DNA of 64,000 nucleotides from JABDGM01 sp046349975 (GCA_046349975.1 JAXMBH010000002.1:62001-126000), one strand, 5' to 3'; positions 44,890 through 54,035 are shown, counted from the stretch's first letter. The notes: a model not told the origin generated them from the sequence alone. Program-made: numbers and translations.

Positions 44890-46089
44890 CTAATAATTCG
44901 CCGCTGCGAGAGCTGCATCGAACATCGCCATCACATTCTCCGCCGGTACGCCCGCTTGAATGTTGTGCACTGGCGCGAACACGTAGCCGCCGCCGGGTTT
45001 GAAAGTTTTCACATGTTCCTGCACCTCTGCGGCCACTTGCTGTGGTGTGCCGAACGGCAGTGTTTGCTGACAATCGAGCGACGCGCCCCAGAATGTCAAG
45101 CGGTCGCCGAACTCGGTTTTCAAACGTGTCGCATCCATGCCGTTAGCGCTTGTCTGTACGGGGTTGAGGATATCGATCCCCATTTCGATGATCGACGGGA
45201 TCAGCGGGAAGATTGCACCGTCGGAGTGGAGCATGACTTTCATCTTCGTGTTCGCATGCACCCAATCGAGGCCGCGGCGGTAGAACGGCAGCAGCCGTTC
45301 GCGAAACATCTTTACCGAAAGAAACGGGGCTTGCTGCGTGCCGAAGTCGTCGCAGATTTGCAGGATTTGTACGTGGTCGGCGACGGCAGCGGCGAATCGC
45401 CGCAGGTTCTCGATCCAGGCGGCGACGAGAATTTCGTACAACTCGGCGACATAATCATCATCCGTGGCGAACGTGATGATCCAGGCTGCGAAATCGCCCG
45501 TGCCGAGACCGTAGAATAGTTCGTAAGGCGGACCGAGTGGTGCGACGATAGCGAGATCGGTGTGCTGGTACAAAGCCTCGGCCTGCAATCGGTAGAATTC
45601 GCAGTCTTCATTCGACAACAGCGGCGGCCGAAACGTTGCGAGGTCGACGTGCGCTGCTCCGGGGTATACTTCCAGCCGGTCGAAATAGAAGCCGTTGTGG
45701 GGCATGCGAGCGATGGCGGCGCCATCGCGAATGAGCACGATGTCGCCGTTCGGTTCCGTGACCGGTTGAAAGCCGCCAGGCATTTCGACCGGTGTGCCGT
45801 CGAACAGCCGCCAGGGGGTCCAATCTTCGTTGCGAATGCCGAAGGAGACGGCTGGGCGATAGAGGCCGATCACATCGGCGCCACAGCGCTCGCGAATCGG
45901 CTGCTCGACTTCCGCGAGCATTTGGAAAATGTCGAAGACCCGCGTGCGGGAACGCAGGCCGAGCAGCTGTTTCAGCTGATGATACGTTGAGGCCGCGATT
46001 CCCGATTGCCGCGTGCCGCCGAGGTCGATGGGAAGGCGGTCGGGCTCCTTGTGATCGATCGCTAGCAGCACCCGCTCGCGCGAATTCAT
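44890..46089 (-). CDS. UroD-family corrinoid methyltransferase 2
   Basis: 399 residues from ATG 46089, overlapping the homocysteine methyltransferase stop by 4 bp, so the two are coupled. It opens M-N-S-R-E-R-V-L-L-A-I-D-H-K-E-P-D-R-L-P. It contains FIDLGGT-like PIDLGGTRQSG, GADVIGLYRP, ILQICDDFGTQQAPFLS, VMLHSDGAIFPLIPSIIEMG (His of the active site) and a C-terminal GGGYVFAPVHNIQAGVPAEN. It differs strongly from UroD-type gene 1, so two methyl substrates or two half-reactions are likely. The substrate cannot be told from sequence. Confidence 0.82.
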   Translation of the reverse strand: MNSRERVLLAIDHKEPDRLPIDLGGTRQSGIAASTYHQLKQLLGLRSRTRVFDIFQMLAEVEQPIRERCGADVIGLYRPAVSFGIRNEDWTPWRLFDGTPVEMPGGFQPVTEPNGDIVLIRDGAAIARMPHNGFYFDRLEVYPGAAHVDLATFRPPLLSNEDCEFYRLQAEALYQHTDLAIVAPLGPPYELFYGLGTGDFAAWIITFATDDDYVAELYEILVAAWIENLRRFAAAVADHVQILQICDDFGTQQAPFLSVKMFRERLLPFYRRGLDWVHANTKMKVMLHSDGAIFPLIPSIIEMGIDILNPVQTSANGMDATRLKTEFGDRLTFWGASLDCQQTLPFGTPQQVAAEVQEHVKTFKPGGGYVFAPVHNIQAGVPAENVMAMFDAALAAANY

Positions 46090-46958
46090 CGGCCGATCCG
46101 TTGCCTGATGGCGCGAATGTACTCGGGGCTCGTGCCGCAACAGCCGCCGATGAAGTTGGCGCCGGCCTCGACCAGCTCGGGCGCGTGGGCGGCAAATTCG
46201 GCAGCGCTCACGGCATAGACAACCTGGTCGCCGACAATTTGCGGCACGCCGGCGTTGGCCTTGATCCAAATCGGCCGGTCGGTCGCGGTTCGCAGCCGGC
46301 GGCAAATGCCCACATAGGAGGCGATGCCCTGACCGCAATTCGCGCCGATCACATCGGCGCCGGCGCCGGTAAGAACGCCGGCAACTTCTTCGGGGGTGCG
46401 GCCGGTCATGATGCGGTCTTTGTCTTTGCCCGAGTCGAAAACTGCGCAGGCGACGACCGGGAGTCCCGTGGTTTTCGCTGCCGTAACGGCGATCTTGGCC
46501 TCCTCAAGATCGGCCATCGTTTCGATGACGAGTGCGTCGGCCCCCGCACTCGCGAGCGCACGGGCCTGCTCGGCGAACGCTTGTTGCAATTCACTTTTGC
46601 TCACTTGCCCGGCGAACAGCATCTTTCCGCTCGGGCCGATCGAGGCAAACACTCGTGCCCGATCGCCAGCTGCTCGACGCGAGATTTCGACGCCCGCCGT
46701 ATTGATCGCCGCTGTTTGATCGGCGAGCCGATAGTCGGCGAGCGCGAGGCGATTTGCGCGGAATGTGTTCGTGAGCACGACCTGGCTGCCGGCGTCAACA
46801 TACGCCCGCGGCACCTGTTCTACACGATCCGCGTGCGAGAGATTCCAAGCATCTGGGCATTCGCCGCTGGCGAGGCCGAGCGCGTGCAATTGCGTACCCC
46901 ACGCGCCATCGGTAATTACCGGGCCGTGAGTTAACAAGTCTTCAATTACGTTGGCCAT
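46086..46958 (-). CDS. Homocysteine S-methyltransferase domain protein
   Basis: 290 residues from ATG 46958 (an ATG-like codon three codons upstream is possible). TIM-barrel motifs: VITDGAWGTQLHALGL, YVDAGSQVVLTNTFRANRLAL, DALVIETMADLEEAKIAV. The zinc-binding cysteines are in IGANCGQG and FIGGCCGTSP, as in MetH module 1 and BHMT. It transfers a methyl group to homocysteine to give methionine. Together with the corrinoid protein, reactivation protein and UroD-type enzymes it rebuilds methionine synthase as separate proteins, with a UroD protein in place of the folate module. Confidence 0.88.
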   Translation of the reverse strand: MANVIEDLLTHGPVITDGAWGTQLHALGLASGECPDAWNLSHADRVEQVPRAYVDAGSQVVLTNTFRANRLALADYRLADQTAAINTAGVEISRRAAGDRARVFASIGPSGKMLFAGQVSKSELQQAFAEQARALASAGADALVIETMADLEEAKIAVTAAKTTGLPVVACAVFDSGKDKDRIMTGRTPEEVAGVLTGAGADVIGANCGQGIASYVGICRRLRTATDRPIWIKANAGVPQIVGDQVVYAVSAAEFAAHAPELVEAGANFIGGCCGTSPEYIRAIRQRIGR

Positions 46959-47067
46959 TGTACGCAATCAATCCCACGCTCCGTGGGCGGCGCCCTGGGG
47001 GCTCGGCTTCGCGTCGACCCCAGCCACCCCTTGGCGGGCCGGCGCCGAAGTGCTCGTAAAGTTTGCC

Positions 47068-47958
47068 TCAGTTAAGTTGCTTGATCTTCTGCCGTGGCCC
47101 AATCTCACTCTGCAGCAGCGACGGGGCTTCTTCGACTGTATCCAGCCCGGTGACAAAGCGCAGCTCGTTCATCGTTTTTTCGGTTTCGGTCATGCTGGCC
47201 GCGACCTGGTCGACCTGGCCGGAAATGTAGCCGGGCTCCTGGTCCTGCCGATTGACGGCCAGCTCGCTGAGCGACTGAATCTTGTTCTCCAACCGCTCGA
47301 TTTCCAGCTTCACGAGATCAAAATTGTCGCGAGCACGCTGCAGATTCGCCAACCGGTCGCGGCTCGTTTGCAGATTGTCTTCGAGCGCTTTTTGCACGCG
47401 CTGGTCTTGTTCCTTCAAGCCGGTCGACGGTAGTTGAGCGAGCCGTGCTTCAATTCGCTTGATGTCCGACTGAATTTGCTCTTCGCTCGTTTGTTTAAGG
47501 AACCGGTACAGCGCGAATTGCGTGAACAGCAGCCGCAGGTGCAGCCAGAGCAGCCGGTTGAGGCCGGAGATTTGAAAACTCTCGAGCGGCATCGAGGAAT
47601 CGCCGTGATTGGTTTGCTTAAGCTCGGCGGCTATTTGCTGCAGCTCCAAGCAGCGCGACTTCAGCGCCACGAACCGGTCGAGCAAGTCCTTCGGCAGCGA
47701 GTTCGTGATGCGGTCGAGCATTTGCTGCGACGACACGGAGTTTGCCTCACGGGCGGCTTTCGCGTCTTGCGCGTTGACATACGCTTGGAACTTTGGGTGC
47801 GTGCCCAAGAGGCCGAGATACGTGAGTTCCGCGGCCGCGACGATGGCGAGCACCACGTCTGGGATCGGCGTCAGCAGCGCAAACGCGGCCGCTCCGCCGA
47901 CCAATAGCAGGTTCCAGCGGTTCATGAACGCCGTTTTGAAGTACTTGCCAATTCCCAC
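47068..47958 (-). CDS. Membrane-anchored coiled-coil protein, last gene of PspA-ABC operon
   Basis: 296 residues. Two hydrophobic segments near the start (NLLLVGGAAAFALLTPIPDVV, LAIVAAAELTYLGLLG) anchor it. Residues ~70-290 are charged helix (LKSRCLELQQIAAELKQ; SDIKRIEARLAQLPS; LVKLEIERLENKIQSLSEL). No family recognised. It is 14 bp after the ABC ATPase gene and follows the same operon order as the stress genes upstream. The coiled coil and membrane anchor would suit binding to PspA filaments, which is inference only. Confidence 0.65.
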   Translation of the reverse strand: MGIGKYFKTAFMNRWNLLLVGGAAAFALLTPIPDVVLAIVAAAELTYLGLLGTHPKFQAYVNAQDAKAAREANSVSSQQMLDRITNSLPKDLLDRFVALKSRCLELQQIAAELKQTNHGDSSMPLESFQISGLNRLLWLHLRLLFTQFALYRFLKQTSEEQIQSDIKRIEARLAQLPSTGLKEQDQRVQKALEDNLQTSRDRLANLQRARDNFDLVKLEIERLENKIQSLSELAVNRQDQEPGYISGQVDQVAASMTETEKTMNELRFVTGLDTVEEAPSLLQSEIGPRQKIKQLN

Positions 47959-47972
47959 CGCGTCTCCGCACG

Positions 47973-48887
47973 TTATTTCGACTTCTTATCAGCCTCGGCT
48001 TCCAGTTGAGCGATTAGGTCGCGAATATAGTATACCCTTTCCTGGAATCGCGGCACGCGGGCCATTTCGAGTGCGGGCCGATCGGCCGGCTCGATTTCCA
48101 GTTCCTTCATTACGCGGCCCGGCCCGGTGGACATGATGTACACCCGGTCGCCGAGAAACACGGCCTCCTCGATCGAGTGGGTTACGAAGAACACGGTCGC
48201 CTCGACCTCGCGCCACAGCCGCACGAGCAGGTCTTGCATGTTCATCCGCGTTTGGGGATCGAGCGCGCCGAACGGCTCGTCCATGAGAATGATCCGCGGC
48301 TGCAGGATGAGCGTGCGGGCGATCGCCACCCGTTGCCGCATGCCGCCGGAAAGCTCGTGCGGATACTTGTCGCTGTCCTTCTTCACATCGAGATCGACCT
48401 GCTCGATCCAATGCGACGCCAATTCGTTGCGTTCGCGGCGGCCGACGCCCTTGCACTCCAACCCGAACGCGATGTTCCCCAGCACCGAGCGGTGGTCGAA
48501 CGATGTATAGTCCTGAAACACCATGCCGCGGTCGGCGCCCGGGCCTTCCACGTGCTTGCCAAAGACAAGCACGTCGCCAGTCGTCGGGGGATGCTGGGGT
48601 TCGAGACCCGCGATCAGGCGGAGGATCGTGCTCTTGCCGCAACCGCTCGGGCCGAGGATGCACACGAACTCGCCCTTGTTCGGCAAGTCAGCGACGACGA
48701 GATTTACATCGCGAATTGCGGTGAACTCGTTCGGTTGACCTGCGTTGTACGTCTTCGAGACATTGCGGAATTCGACGACATGCGGCCGCGCTGGCTCGAT
48801 GGGCGGAAGCGCACGCTCCAGCACCCGCCCCACGCCCACGTCTTGCGCGGGCGGTTGTTCGCCAGCAGTCTTTGCGTCATCCGCCAT
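47973..48887 (-). CDS. ABC importer ATPase, nitrate/sulfonate/taurine type
   Basis: 304 residues. Walker A is G-P-S-G-C-G-K-S-T, the Q-loop is GMVFQDYTSFDHRSVLGNIAFG, the signature is L-S-G-G-M-R-Q-R-V-A-I-A-R-T, Walker B is I-I-L-M-D-E-P-F-G-A-L-D and the H-loop is FFVTHSIEEAVFLGDRV. This matches SsuB/TauB/NrtD importers. The N-terminal ~35 residues are a hydrophilic extension. It is encoded 14 bp after the permease. The substrate is unassigned; the SBP domain suggests an organic sulfonate, nitrate or related small anion. Confidence 0.9.
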   Translation of the reverse strand: MADDAKTAGEQPPAQDVGVGRVLERALPPIEPARPHVVEFRNVSKTYNAGQPNEFTAIRDVNLVVADLPNKGEFVCILGPSGCGKSTILRLIAGLEPQHPPTTGDVLVFGKHVEGPGADRGMVFQDYTSFDHRSVLGNIAFGLECKGVGRRERNELASHWIEQVDLDVKKDSDKYPHELSGGMRQRVAIARTLILQPRIILMDEPFGALDPQTRMNMQDLLVRLWREVEATVFFVTHSIEEAVFLGDRVYIMSTGPGRVMKELEIEPADRPALEMARVPRFQERVYYIRDLIAQLEAEADKKSK

Positions 48888-48901
48888 TCGCTAAAACTCT
48901 T

Positions 48902-49963
48902 TTAGTATGAACTCGCCGACGTGCCGTGCGTTATCGTGGCCTTCTTCATGGCTGCCACTTGATCGGGCGGCAGCGGCGTGGGCGCGACGATCAGGTGCTT
49001 GGCATCCTCGCACAAATGCATGAGGCTTCGCCAGGCAATGTGCAAGAAGCCATCGCCGCCGTATTGATGCGGGAACAGGCTTCGCTGCACGAGATACAAT
49101 AGCCGGTCGATGGCGAGCGCGACGGCTGGGATCACGATCAGGACAAGAATGATTGTTTCTTGGTGACTGCGCCGCTGCGCCATGTTGATGATGTGCCCCA
49201 GGCCGCCCGCGCCGCCACCGACGGTGACGAGTTCCGCCAGCATGATGTAACCGAACGCCAGGCCGAACAACAGCCGCAGCGAGTTAAACAGCCGCGGCAT
49301 AGCGAGCGGCACGAGCACTTTCAAGATAATTTGTCGGCGCGAGGCGCCGAGCGTGAATGCCGTGTCGATATAGCGGCTGCTCACATCGGCGATTGCCGAA
49401 GCGGTGTCCATCATGATGAAGGCCACGACGGCGACGAAGATGAACATCACTTTCTGCGCTTCGCCGATGCCGAACAATGCGAACGAAAGCGGAATCAAGG
49501 CGGCGATCGGGATATTGCGACCAAACACGTTGATGGGCGCGAAGAACGCGTTCATCCAGGGGAAGCAGCCGCACAGCACGCCAAGCGGTATGGCGACGAC
49601 GGCGGCTAGCGCGAACCCGAGCACGACCCGCCGCAAGCTCACGAATAAGTTGCGCGTCAGTGTATTGGTGAACCACAGGTCGCTCAACTGTTCGCGATTA
49701 AACGTTTCCGCCGGGCTCGGCAACGAGTTGTGGCCGATGATTCGCTCCTCATGCTCGCCGCGCGTGAGGAACCACCAGATGCCAAGCACAATCGCCAGGC
49801 ACAAGACGCCGAGCAGCAGGCTCGCCCATTGGGGAATTGGGCGGCGAAACGTGAGCAGACCGCCACTCTTGGGGCGCTCGCCGGCGCTCTTGCGCGTCAC
49901 GGTGTCGCCCGGCACCGAAGCATTCACTTCTGCCGCCGGCGGTATGGAGGAAGCATCGCTCAT
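48902..49963 (-). CDS. ABC importer permease, SsuC/TauC-like
   Basis: 353 residues. The N-terminal ~45 residues are polar. The first transmembrane helix is WASLLLGVLCLAIVLGIWWFL. Five more helices follow, with the binding-protein-dependent permease EAA loop around DTAFTLGASRRQIILKVLVPLAMPRLFNSL. The C-terminus after residue 300 (YLVQRSLFPHQYGGDGFLHIAW) extends beyond usual TauC length (~250-280). It lies 12 bp after the substrate-binding gene and 14 bp before the ATPase. Confidence 0.9.
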   Translation of the reverse strand: MSDASSIPPAAEVNASVPGDTVTRKSAGERPKSGGLLTFRRPIPQWASLLLGVLCLAIVLGIWWFLTRGEHEERIIGHNSLPSPAETFNREQLSDLWFTNTLTRNLFVSLRRVVLGFALAAVVAIPLGVLCGCFPWMNAFFAPINVFGRNIPIAALIPLSFALFGIGEAQKVMFIFVAVVAFIMMDTASAIADVSSRYIDTAFTLGASRRQIILKVLVPLAMPRLFNSLRLLFGLAFGYIMLAELVTVGGGAGGLGHIINMAQRRSHQETIILVLIVIPAVALAIDRLLYLVQRSLFPHQYGGDGFLHIAWRSLMHLCEDAKHLIVAPTPLPPDQVAAMKKATITHGTSASSY

Positions 49964-49975
49964 CGGGCCTCCTCA

Positions 49976-51727
49976 CTACATCTTTTCGGCGGAGTACACT
50001 TTGATCTCGACGCGGCGGTTCTTGGCCTGATTGTCGGGGTCGCTCGGGTCGGCCGGCACGTCCCAGCCCATGCCAGCGGCGGCGAACCGGTTCGGATCCA
50101 TCTTGTACTTGTTGACGAGCGCCTCGCGCACCGCGTTGGCCCGATTGAGGCTTAGCTCCTTGACGAGCGATTCGGGGATCTGGCCGCGCCGCGAACTATC
50201 GGTGTGCCCTTCGACGATAATCCGCGCGGCGCCGAACTGCCCGGCGAGCTTGGCCACTTCTTCAAGCACATTGTCGACATTGGGATCGTACAGAACTTCG
50301 GTCACCTGGCCGTTCTCTTCGCGATTGATCTTCTTGTAAACATCCCAGCTATTGGGGAAGAATTGAATGACGATCGTATTCGTCAGGATTTCATCCGACT
50401 CGGCGTGAATTTGCGACACCGCCTTCGGCGCCAGGTGAACCTGGTACTCGTCCTTTTGCGAACGATACTTCGGGTCTTTGCCGAGCGCCTCGATGATCGA
50501 GAAGTCCATCACCTTGTCGAAGGCCACCGGCTGGTGCGTGATCGCGCCGACTCGGCGATACAGATAGTAGGCCTGCGACCACACGCGTTCAAAGTTCGTC
50601 GGATTGTTCTGATTCAAGAAGAACTGAAAGTTCTCGGCCCAATTCGTGTTGTGGGCATCGCCGAACATTTTGATGGTTTCGGTGGCTGGGATGTTGTACC
50701 CTTCGGACATGAGCTTGGCGCACTTTGATTTTTGCTCGTCCTTCTTGAGTTCTTCCATGGCGTCGAAAATGCCGCGGGCGATTGCTTCGAGTTTATCGCC
50801 GTGATCTTTGGCAAAGTCGGCGCGGGCGAACCACACGTCGGCAATGAGCTTATTCGCCGTTTGCGTGTTGACGAGCATGCGGTTGCCTTTGACATCCGCC
50901 AGGTTGTAGATATCTGGCGCCCAGGACACAGCCGCGGCCGCGTCCTTTTGGGCGTTGAAGGCCGCCGCTGCCTGGAATGCGTCTTCCGTGAAGACCATGT
51001 TCACTTCACTCGGCTGGACGCCGCCCGAGACCAGCATATTGAGCAGGAAATAATGCGACGGCGAGTTCTGGGCGAGAATTACCTTTTTGCCGCGCAAGTC
51101 GCCGACTGTCTTGATCGATTCGCGGGCCACGATGCCGTCGCCGCCGTTAGACCAGTCGATCTGCTGGTAAATCCGAGGCATCACGCGGCTATCGCGCGGC
51201 TGCCCCGACTTGTCGACGAAGCCTTCCATGAACAGCGGCACCATGTCGAGCGTGGCCCAGCCGATGTGCACCTCGCCAGCGGCGTAGGCGTCGCGCATCG
51301 CAACCGGATTGTCAATCAGCACAAGTTCGATCTTGAACTCCTCGCCCTTGGCGGTTTTCCAAATCTTGCCGGGCTTGAAGCCCTCGTTCGCGAGAATGAT
51401 CGGTCCCCAGCCGGCCCATACGTTGAGCGCGAACCGTACGGTGTTGTCTTGCAGCGGCTTGTAGGCCGAGGTGCCTTTCACATCTGGCAGGCGTTCGGCG
51501 GGTTTGAAGCTGTACTCTTTTACTGTCGTGACCGATCCGGAGTCCTTATCTTCGGCAGTTTGGTTGATTGCACCCGGATCGATGGGCGCGGGCGCTTCAT
51601 GACCACCGTTGCCGGCGCCGCCACCTTTGGGCGCGAAGATATCGCTGCGATAGGCGGCAAACGCCAATAGTCCGCCGACTACGAGAAACAACGCGACGTA
51701 AAAAGGTCCTTTAGGTTGACCGTTCAT
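49976..51727 (-). CDS. Substrate-binding protein (NMT1/SsuA-like) fused to OmpA peptidoglycan-binding domain
   Basis: 583 residues from ATG 51727. An N-terminal hydrophobic segment (FYVALFLVVGGLLAFAAYRS) looks like an uncleaved anchor or a signal peptide without a clear cut site. Residues ~80-420 form a periplasmic binding domain of the NMT1/TauA type: VRFALNVWAGWGPIILANEGF, AAGEVHIGWATLDMVPLFMEG, DLRGKKVILAQNSPSHYFLLNM. Residues ~455-583 are an OmpA C-terminal domain: RIIVEGHTDSSRRG with the key Asp, LSLNRANAVREAL and NRRVEIKV with the key Arg. The binding protein would thus be tied to peptidoglycan. It is part of a seven-gene operon with PspA and AAA+ genes. Confidence 0.85.
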   Translation of the reverse strand: MNGQPKGPFYVALFLVVGGLLAFAAYRSDIFAPKGGGAGNGGHEAPAPIDPGAINQTAEDKDSGSVTTVKEYSFKPAERLPDVKGTSAYKPLQDNTVRFALNVWAGWGPIILANEGFKPGKIWKTAKGEEFKIELVLIDNPVAMRDAYAAGEVHIGWATLDMVPLFMEGFVDKSGQPRDSRVMPRIYQQIDWSNGGDGIVARESIKTVGDLRGKKVILAQNSPSHYFLLNMLVSGGVQPSEVNMVFTEDAFQAAAAFNAQKDAAAAVSWAPDIYNLADVKGNRMLVNTQTANKLIADVWFARADFAKDHGDKLEAIARGIFDAMEELKKDEQKSKCAKLMSEGYNIPATETIKMFGDAHNTNWAENFQFFLNQNNPTNFERVWSQAYYLYRRVGAITHQPVAFDKVMDFSIIEALGKDPKYRSQKDEYQVHLAPKAVSQIHAESDEILTNTIVIQFFPNSWDVYKKINREENGQVTEVLYDPNVDNVLEEVAKLAGQFGAARIIVEGHTDSSRRGQIPESLVKELSLNRANAVREALVNKYKMDPNRFAAAGMGWDVPADPSDPDNQAKNRRVEIKVYSAEKM

Positions 51728-51774
51728 CGTTCTGTGCCCCCGGATTGAGTTAAAGTCCGTTCCCGCCAGTAGCT

Positions 51775-51827
51775 GAATTCGCAAGAATTCAGTCGTATTG
51801 CCAAGGTAACCGAATTCTTGCGAATCC
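51775..51827 (-). promoter_or_regulatory. Dual-fold hairpin in operon leader of the binding-protein gene
   Basis: Two 16 bp arms (51775-51790 and 51812-51827) are complementary at 15 positions around a 21 nt loop. Each arm can also fold alone, since GAATTC flanks GCAA (plus strand): in the mRNA sense the first arm makes a 6 bp stem with a GNRA-type GCAA tetraloop. It lies 48 bp before the start of the SBP-OmpA gene and just after the 100-residue protein gene. No T-tract, so a processing or stability element is more likely than a terminator. Confidence 0.55.
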
Positions 51828-51843
51828 GGCTACGATACCACGC

Positions 51844-52143
51844 TTAGCCGACAAACTTCGTCGCCGGTCGCGCGCTCTGCATCATGTTCATCGCCTGCAT
51901 GATGTCGTACGCCGTGATTTCACAGAGGAGCTGGGTTACGCGCTCATGCAATTTTGCATCGAGCTGCGGCTCGATCTCTTTCATGAGGGCCACGACGCGG
52001 GCCTCCTGCGAGGCGAGTTCGTCATCGGTGACCTCGCCATCGGCCACGGCCTTGAGGAATGAATCGAGCCGTTGGGCGTGATCGGCGATCAACAGCTCGC
52101 TCGTTGCCTCATCAAACCAGCTTGACTTAGTATTCGCCGCCAT
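51844..52143 (-). CDS. Small helical protein of the PspA-ABC operon
   Basis: 99 residues from ATG 52143 (a GTG directly before it is possible); AAGGA provides the RBS. All-helical and acidic: WFDEATSELLIADHAQRLDSF, VTDDELASQEARVVALMKEI, DAKLHERVTQLLCEITAYDIM, ending QSARPATKFVG. No recognised domain. It lies between the AAA+ gene and the SBP gene. It may be an adaptor of the AAA+ protein, which is inference only. Confidence 0.65.
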   Translation of the reverse strand: MAANTKSSWFDEATSELLIADHAQRLDSFLKAVADGEVTDDELASQEARVVALMKEIEPQLDAKLHERVTQLLCEITAYDIMQAMNMMQSARPATKFVG

Positions 52144-52204
52144 CACGTGTTCCTTTCTGCTGTCCCACGATTATTCAAGAGTTAGTTTGTTTCGACTTCC
52201 GCCG

Positions 52205-54004
52205 CTACATCCCTTCTTCAATCAACTGCCGAATCGCCACCATGCGCTCCTGCAGCCGCGACCGGCCATCCGGCTGGCTTACTTTTTCTTGCCACTCGGC
52301 TGGAAGGAAGCTTTTCTGCGTGCACTCGAGCACTGCGGCGAGTTCCTGTAGTTCCTTTTCCAATCCTTGCACCGAAGGGATGAACTCGGTGAGCGCTTGA
52401 TCAACGTCCGCTCGCTCGACGACCTCGCGTTGGTTCGTGAGCGCTGCGCGCTTGGAACCCAGGACGATGCTCTCCAAGTCGGCGCCGGAAAGCCGTCGGG
52501 CGGGGTCGACTTGGGGAATCGCGTCGTCGGCGAGTTTCACTTTGTTCTTCTTCGCCATCATCCGCAGCATTTGCGCGATGTCTTCGGCCTTGGTGGGGTA
52601 AAAGAGGGGGATGTGCACTTCCGCCCGGCCTTGCCGCTTGAGATCGATCGGCAGCAGATCGGGGCGGCTGGTGAGCAGCATCCACATGATTTGGCCGCGA
52701 TAGCGCGTGTTGCCCATCTGGCTCGCGATCATCGAGAACACGCGGGCCGACGTACCCGAGTCGCCCGACGCTTGCCGGTTGCCGAGCGCCGCGTCGGCTT
52801 CATCGACGATTACGACCACCGGTCCGAGCGACCGCAACACGCCGAGCACCTGCTCCAAATTACCTTCCGTTTCGCCCACATACTTTGAACGGAAATTCTT
52901 GAGCACGACGCACGGAATGCCGATCGAGCCCGCATAGCACTCGGCGAGAAATGTTTTGCCGGTGCCAACCGGGCCGCAAATGAGATAACCCATTGGCGCT
53001 GAGTCGAGGCGCCCTTCGGCCAGCCAAGTCGCGTCTTGCTGCAGCCGCTCCTTCGCGGCATCCAGTCCGACCACTAACTCGAGCGTGTGCTTTGGCTCGA
53101 TGATCTCCACCAAGCCCTGGCACTGCCGCTCGATCATCGACTTCTTGAGCTCGCGGAACTTCTGCGAATCGAGTCGGTTGCCGTTGCGCGACGCCTGCGT
53201 CAACAACACGTTGAGATTCGTGAGCGTGAGGCCGTTGGAAATTTCCGCGAGCTGCGGCGTGGTGAACTCGGCCACCTTCGCCACATCGCCGCCGGCGGCG
53301 ATCGGCACGAAGTGCGTCCGCTCTTCCAGATCCGGCAGTGGGATTTCAATGGTCGCCACATGCGGGCTTTGTACGAGCCGTTCGTTGAGCTCGACCAGCT
53401 TGTCGACGATCAGCACGAACGCCGTGTTGACTTTCTTAATGAGCGGATTCTGCGCCCATGAGAGGAATCGCACCAGCCGCGCCGCCCTGCCCTGCGCGAG
53501 ACTGTCCAAATCGCTCGTCGGCACGAGGAACTGGGCGTATTCGAAGATGAGCGCGAGGCTCTTGCGACTGCCCTGCTCTTCCACGAGATTGCGCTCGACG
53601 AACGCATCCAGGCCCAACAGCGCCTTTTCCGGATCGCGCGGCCATGTCGCCGGTTCGCCCCAACGGCTGACGAGAAATTGCGACATCGTTCTGAGGCGTG
53701 CCGCGTCGTCGCCCGCGAGCATCCGTAACCCGCGGCTCAAATCGTAGCCGAGCACGAGTTCCCAGCGGCCAAAAACCTGGCTGACGAGAAAATCGGCGAG
53801 GCCGCAGTAGCGGCTGCCGTCGCCGTCGGGCAGTCGCACAAGATCGTGCACATTGCCGTGGAGCACGAACACGCACGTGGTGCCCGAGTAATACAGATTT
53901 GCGAGCTCGGCCGCCCATGCCGGGTACCAAGCGGGCACAGCCGCCGGCGAGGGAGCCAACGTGCCCCGGGAAGCAGCCGCGTTAGGTTCGCTAGGTTGTG
54001 CCAT
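52205..54004 (-). CDS. AAA+ ATPase (Ycf46/FtsH-like module) of the PspA-ABC operon
   Basis: 599 residues from ATG 54004. The first half (~30-290) resembles a degenerate P-loop domain (CVFVLHGNVHDLVRL; LALIFEYAQFLVP; AFVLIVDKLVELNERL) without its catalytic motifs. The second half is a full AAA+ module: Walker A G-P-V-G-T-G-K-T (344-351), pore-loop-type segment FRSKYVGETEGN, Walker B V-V-I-V-D-E-A-D (~397-404), sensor-1 region IMWMLLTSRPD and the lid (PARRLSGADLESIVLG). It is not a PspF-type sigma-54 activator. The gene begins 31 bp after pspA, suggesting it remodels PspA or another membrane partner. Confidence 0.82.
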   Translation of the reverse strand: MAQPSEPNAAASRGTLAPSPAAVPAWYPAWAAELANLYYSGTTCVFVLHGNVHDLVRLPDGDGSRYCGLADFLVSQVFGRWELVLGYDLSRGLRMLAGDDAARLRTMSQFLVSRWGEPATWPRDPEKALLGLDAFVERNLVEEQGSRKSLALIFEYAQFLVPTSDLDSLAQGRAARLVRFLSWAQNPLIKKVNTAFVLIVDKLVELNERLVQSPHVATIEIPLPDLEERTHFVPIAAGGDVAKVAEFTTPQLAEISNGLTLTNLNVLLTQASRNGNRLDSQKFRELKKSMIERQCQGLVEIIEPKHTLELVVGLDAAKERLQQDATWLAEGRLDSAPMGYLICGPVGTGKTFLAECYAGSIGIPCVVLKNFRSKYVGETEGNLEQVLGVLRSLGPVVVIVDEADAALGNRQASGDSGTSARVFSMIASQMGNTRYRGQIMWMLLTSRPDLLPIDLKRQGRAEVHIPLFYPTKAEDIAQMLRMMAKKNKVKLADDAIPQVDPARRLSGADLESIVLGSKRAALTNQREVVERADVDQALTEFIPSVQGLEKELQELAAVLECTQKSFLPAEWQEKVSQPDGRSRLQERMVAIRQLIEEGM

Positions 54005-54035
54005 AGATGAATGACAGATCCGCGCTCCGCCGCGC

